From Treponema sp. UBA3870 (GTDB lineage: Bacteria; Spirochaetota; Spirochaetia; Treponematales; Treponemataceae): 8,507 nt of DNA. The stretch spans positions 1 to 8,507 of the forward strand of contig DGGQ01000048.1 of the NCBI GenBank assembly GCA_002392275.1, read 5' to 3'. Below, piece by piece: positions 6,040-8,507 of the stretch; the stretch's first letter is position 1, and each line of letters begins with the position of its first letter. The translations under genes were made by a program, and so were the position numbers. Below the pieces are notes generated by a model. The model was not told the DNA's origin. It worked only from the letters and a program-made list of their open reading frames with translations, and did not search any database.

Positions 6040-7239
6040 CTATGCAAACGGTATTACTGTTAGATTTGTATCCGGATTGATTCCAAATGCCTGATTTTCT
6101 TTATCACCGCGGATTTCTGGATTGGTCACGCAGATTGAATCATAGCGCTTGAGATTAAAAAATCCAATTTCCTTTGCGCGCGGGTCATCCTTTTTTGCAG
6201 AAATGGCAATGCGTTTTTTGCCGTCGCACATTAAAAACCTGACGCGCCCTGATTTGTTCAACATTCCATCTGAAACAATTTTCCCTGCGACGGCTGTATT
6301 CTTTGTTTGTATGGCTCCAGATTCAGTGGGCACAGTTTGGTCCATCGGACTCTTTTTGAAAATAAAATACGTCATTTTTACGGACTCCCGGTCCAGTCCC
6401 GCGTTTTTGGATATGGACAAAATGGGTTCAAGCGGTTTCCAATTGATTTCCGCATGGCATGTATGATTCGGACCTGCTTTTAACGCGGGGCAATCGGCTT
6501 GTTTCTGGCATGGCGAGACCAGCGAAAATCCGTTTTGAATCAGGCGGTCGCGGAGTGACAAAAGATTGCGGCTGGTTTCCAAAAGGGCCGGCTCCACCAA
6601 AAAAAGAATTCCACCGTCGGACAGATTTTTTGAAAGCGAAAGCAAAAAGTCCAGCCGCCTTTGATTTGCGTCCGGTGATTTTTTCCAAAGCTCGTTCAAG
6701 GCATGGCTCATCACAATTATGTCGTACTTTTTTTTAAGGGGAGGAAATCCCTTTTGGAAATCGCAAACAATTTTTTCCGTGGGAATCGATTTTAAATCAG
6801 CAGAAAAAAACTGTGCCGCCAAATCCACCGCTTTTGAGCTGTAATCAACAAGAGTGACAGAAATTTTTGTGGACGCATTTTGTAAAAGCTGGTCGCAGAG
6901 ACTTGTTGCAGCTGGGCCGGGTCCGCACCCCAAATCAAGAATGTTAATTTCCCGCCCCCCCAGATTTTGAATCTCAGGACAATTTTTTGCTGCCCAATAA
7001 ATCTGCATATATGAAACCGGCCAATAATATAGAAGATATGCGCCCAGCTTGGACGTGTTTTCCATATACCCATCACCAACTAACGTTCGTTTGCCTGTAA
7101 GTCCTCTCTGCAAACTCAAAAGATGTGCAGAAACTTCTGCAAGCTCTTTTTGACTAAGCGGATTTTGTTTTTTGTTTTTCCTCCACATAGAAATCAGTGT
7201 TGGAATATGCTTTTTTAACAAACTATCGTTAGTTAGCAT
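6040..7239 (-). CDS. Rsm22-family methyltransferase-like protein with a probable iron-sulfur site
   Basis: This 399-residue protein belongs to the small-ribosomal-subunit Rsm22 (METTL17) family. The family signature SLQRGLTGKR...GYM lies at about 42-59. A Rossmann methyltransferase fold follows, with SAM-motif ILDLGCGPGPA (100-110), VTLVDYS (128-134), and SHALNELW (178-185). Cysteines at 244, 250 and 261, plus Cys338 in FLMCDG, match the four-cysteine pattern that binds a [4Fe-4S] cluster in mitochondrial METTL17 and Rsm22. Assigning Cys338 as the fourth ligand is my inference. The mitochondrial proteins assist small-subunit assembly; methyltransferase activity is not established. The bacterial role is unclear. 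Translation starts at the ATG at 7239 with a modest GGAA about 9 bases upstream. The gene follows hslO by 12 bases and is probably co-transcribed. It ends 9 bases from the convergent pbpC, with no visible terminator between. A G7 tract precedes the SAM motif. Confidence 0.88.
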   Translation of the reverse strand: MLTNDSLLKKHIPTLISMWRKNKKQNPLSQKELAEVSAHLLSLQRGLTGKRTLVGDGYMENTSKLGAYLLYYWPVSYMQIYWAAKNCPEIQNLGGREINILDLGCGPGPAATSLCDQLLQNASTKISVTLVDYSSKAVDLAAQFFSADLKSIPTEKIVCDFQKGFPPLKKKYDIIVMSHALNELWKKSPDANQRRLDFLLSLSKNLSDGGILFLVEPALLETSRNLLSLRDRLIQNGFSLVSPCQKQADCPALKAGPNHTCHAEINWKPLEPILSISKNAGLDRESVKMTYFIFKKSPMDQTVPTESGAIQTKNTAVAGKIVSDGMLNKSGRVRFLMCDGKKRIAISAKKDDPRAKEIGFFNLKRYDSICVTNPEIRGDKENQAFGINPDTNLTVIPFA

Positions 7240-7251
7240 TTGCTTTTTCCG

Positions 7252-8205
7252 CTAGATTTCAGACACAGGAATATGGTAAACCGAATTACAGTTACGGCAG
7301 CAAATCTCCAGCGGGTCGGGACCATTTTTCTTTATATCATCCAGTTCCTGTTTTGGAAGATTCCGAATGTGATTCAGATAAAGTTCCTTCGAGCATGGAC
7401 AGTCATAGTAAACATTGCGCCGCACTGCAATCGACGGTCCAAACTCCCTAAAAAGACCATAGACCAAATCCTCATTTGTGTGTCCCTCGCTGAACCAGGT
7501 TCCAAGGGAAGGTGTTGTTTTGAACGCAATCTCCAGTTTTTCAATCAGCATCTCATCAGAAAGATTTTTTTCGCTAAAAAGCCCCTTGCCTTTTGTTCCT
7601 CCAGTTCCAGGCATGACCTGTAAAAAGAGGCCACCAGCACCGATGACCCGACCTTCCTTGTCCATCTGTATGCCTGTGTTGAAAGCTGTTTTAATCTGCA
7701 CACTCTGGTCAAAAAAATCAACCAAATCTTCGGCTATATTTTTTTTGTTTATGGAAATTGAACTTGTGTACGGTGTTTTGTCTCCTTCAAAAAGAGTTGA
7801 AACTGTCATCGTGCCTGTACCCAAGAAAGGTGACAGATTCCAGTTTTCAAGCGGTTTTTCAACAGGGATGTGGTCGTTAAAAAGATAACTGCGAACATAC
7901 CCGGACGAATCTGTTTCCACCGAAAATCCCTGTGCCGGACCGTCAACCTCGTATCTCCAAGTCAAATGTTCGCGTCCCTTGAGAGTTGGCAAAAGCATGG
8001 CCCCACAAAGAGATGCCTGCCCCAAAATCATGGTCTCCAGAATACCGGTCTTGTGCTGGGCGCGCATCTGATTTACAAAGCGTGTTCCATGAAAAAGCGC
8101 ACCACGAGCACGTCCGTCGCACAAAACAAACACAACCATCTCGTCTTTCGGAAGCGCGTTGATTTTACTCACCAAATCTTTGTCTTTAATTTCAGCTCTA
8201 ATCAT
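7252..8205 (-). CDS. hslO: Hsp33, redox-regulated holdase chaperone
   Basis: This cytoplasmic chaperone has 317 residues, slightly longer than the 290-300 usual for Hsp33. It is inactive when reduced and zinc-bound, and binds unfolding proteins when oxidised. The N-terminal substrate-binding domain shows VFVLCDGRARGALF (25-38), the family region with a leading Gly-Arg-rich strand, then GQASLCGAML (62-71) and a Gly-rich central part (AGGLFLQVMPG, 190-200). The C-terminal zinc domain has C269-x-C271 and C303-x-x-C306, the CxC plus CxxC pattern of the redox switch. An additional Cys302 sits next to the CxxC. The start ATG at 8205 has no Shine-Dalgarno sequence, but a promoter places the transcript start only about 4-5 bases upstream. 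Rsm22 follows on the same strand. A stop 35 bases upstream belongs to the DUF763 gene, so read-through from there is also possible. Confidence 0.95.
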   Translation of the reverse strand: MIRAEIKDKDLVSKINALPKDEMVVFVLCDGRARGALFHGTRFVNQMRAQHKTGILETMILGQASLCGAMLLPTLKGREHLTWRYEVDGPAQGFSVETDSSGYVRSYLFNDHIPVEKPLENWNLSPFLGTGTMTVSTLFEGDKTPYTSSISINKKNIAEDLVDFFDQSVQIKTAFNTGIQMDKEGRVIGAGGLFLQVMPGTGGTKGKGLFSEKNLSDEMLIEKLEIAFKTTPSLGTWFSEGHTNEDLVYGLFREFGPSIAVRRNVYYDCPCSKELYLNHIRNLPKQELDDIKKNGPDPLEICCRNCNSVYHIPVSEI

Positions 8206-8215
8206 ATTGGTTTTT

Positions 8216-8244
8216 AATATAGATTATTAGCCCTTCAAAATCAA
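8216..8244 (-). promoter_or_regulatory. Candidate promoter of hslO overlapping the DUF763 stop codon
   Basis: On the minus strand TTGATT (8244-8239, four of six) and TATATT (8221-8216, five of six) are spaced by exactly 17 bases. The -35 box contains the TGA stop of the DUF763 gene. The predicted start near 8209 leaves a leader of only a few bases before the ATG at 8205. Confidence 0.5.
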
Positions 8245-8507
8245 TCCATAACCGTTCGTCCGCCCCACTCTTTTGACATGGATTTTTCGTATGCAAGCGT
8301 TGCGTCAAAGTCGGCTTCGGGGGAGCAGTTTTTTTCTATTTCAAGTGCGGTCTGGTGGAGTCGTCTTAGGCATTCGGATTTGTCGTTGTAGCCCATTTTG
8401 GATTTTTCAATGCAGTCGCCCAGTATGCGGATTGATTCGTCATAGATTTTTGTTGGAACTGGAAATGGGTGTCCGTCTTTTCCTCCGTGTGCAAATGAAA
8501 ATCTTGC
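8241..8507 (-). CDS. DUF763 family protein, C-terminal 88 residues (continues past the right edge)
   Basis: Only the end of the gene is present: 88 codons and a TGA at 8243-8241. The first visible residues, ARFSFAHGGKDGHPFPVP, match the conserved C-terminal region of DUF763 proteins as I remember it. IYDESIRIL and an ending EWGGRTVMD fit as well. The full protein is usually about 400 residues, so roughly 300 lie outside the window. The family occurs in archaea, thermophiles and spirochaetes, and I know of no established function. It is on the same strand as hslO and Rsm22 and could form a transcription unit with them. Confidence 0.8.
   Translation of the reverse strand, partial: ARFSFAHGGKDGHPFPVPTKIYDESIRILGDCIEKSKMGYNDKSECLRRLHQTALEIEKNCSPEADFDATLAYEKSMSKEWGGRTVMD

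Noticed and set aside
6001..6045. Bidirectional terminator between pbpC and the Rsm22 gene
   Set aside because: There is a T6 run at 6033-6038, but I could find no stable stem before it in either direction.
6955..6961. G7 tract in the Rsm22 gene as a contingency locus
   Set aside because: Poly-G switches are known in treponemes, but seven bases is short and the gene is a housekeeping type. The frame is intact.
7240..8217. Plus-strand frames of 115-136 codons opposite hslO
   Set aside because: hslO on the minus strand is complete with all zinc cysteines. The opposite frames have no initiation signals or family features.

Overview
The window looks like a chromosomal segment of a spirochaete, most likely a Treponema species. 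This rests on a moderately AT-rich sequence, lysine-rich proteins with many A8-A9 tracts, and a gene set (DUF763 protein, HslO, Rsm22-family protein, PBP1C, CitA/DcuS-type kinase) that fits treponemes. It is a judgement from remembered protein families, not from a search. No rRNA, tRNA, CRISPR array or insertion sequence was seen.

Layout. Positions 1-565 (minus) hold the C-terminal half of an aldo/keto reductase whose N-terminal third is missing, directly after a response regulator gene. Positions 602-2544 (minus) are a two-component operon: a CitA/DcuS-type sensor kinase followed 8 bases later by its CitB/DcuR-type response regulator. A divergent, very AT-rich intergenic region (about 2551-2767) separates this from a plus-strand gene (2768-3730). 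That gene joins a three-helix SemiSWEET/PQ-loop-like membrane domain to an SGNH-hydrolase-like domain, and a near-perfect internal ribosome binding site and ATG lie at the junction. A strong intrinsic terminator (3758-3798) and a good sigma70-type promoter (3806-3834) isolate the next gene, pbpC (3850-6030), a complete bifunctional penicillin-binding protein 1C. Converging on it from the right is a minus-strand group: a DUF763 protein (enters from the right edge, ends at 8241), hslO/Hsp33 (7252-8205) and an Rsm22-family methyltransferase-like protein (6040-7239).

How the parts may work together. The kinase and regulator probably sense an extracellular carboxylate. Their targets are not proven, but the divergent membrane gene is an obvious candidate. 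PbpC polymerises and cross-links peptidoglycan in the periplasm. HslO and the Rsm22-like protein are both cysteine-cluster proteins and are probably co-transcribed, which suggests a link between redox state and ribosome function.

The most interesting points are the membrane/SGNH fusion with its preserved internal start, a repeated pattern of promoters sitting so close to the start codon that the mRNAs should be leaderless or nearly so (kinase, pbpC, hslO), a sensor kinase that lacks the usual cytoplasmic PAS domain, and the beheaded aldo/keto reductase.
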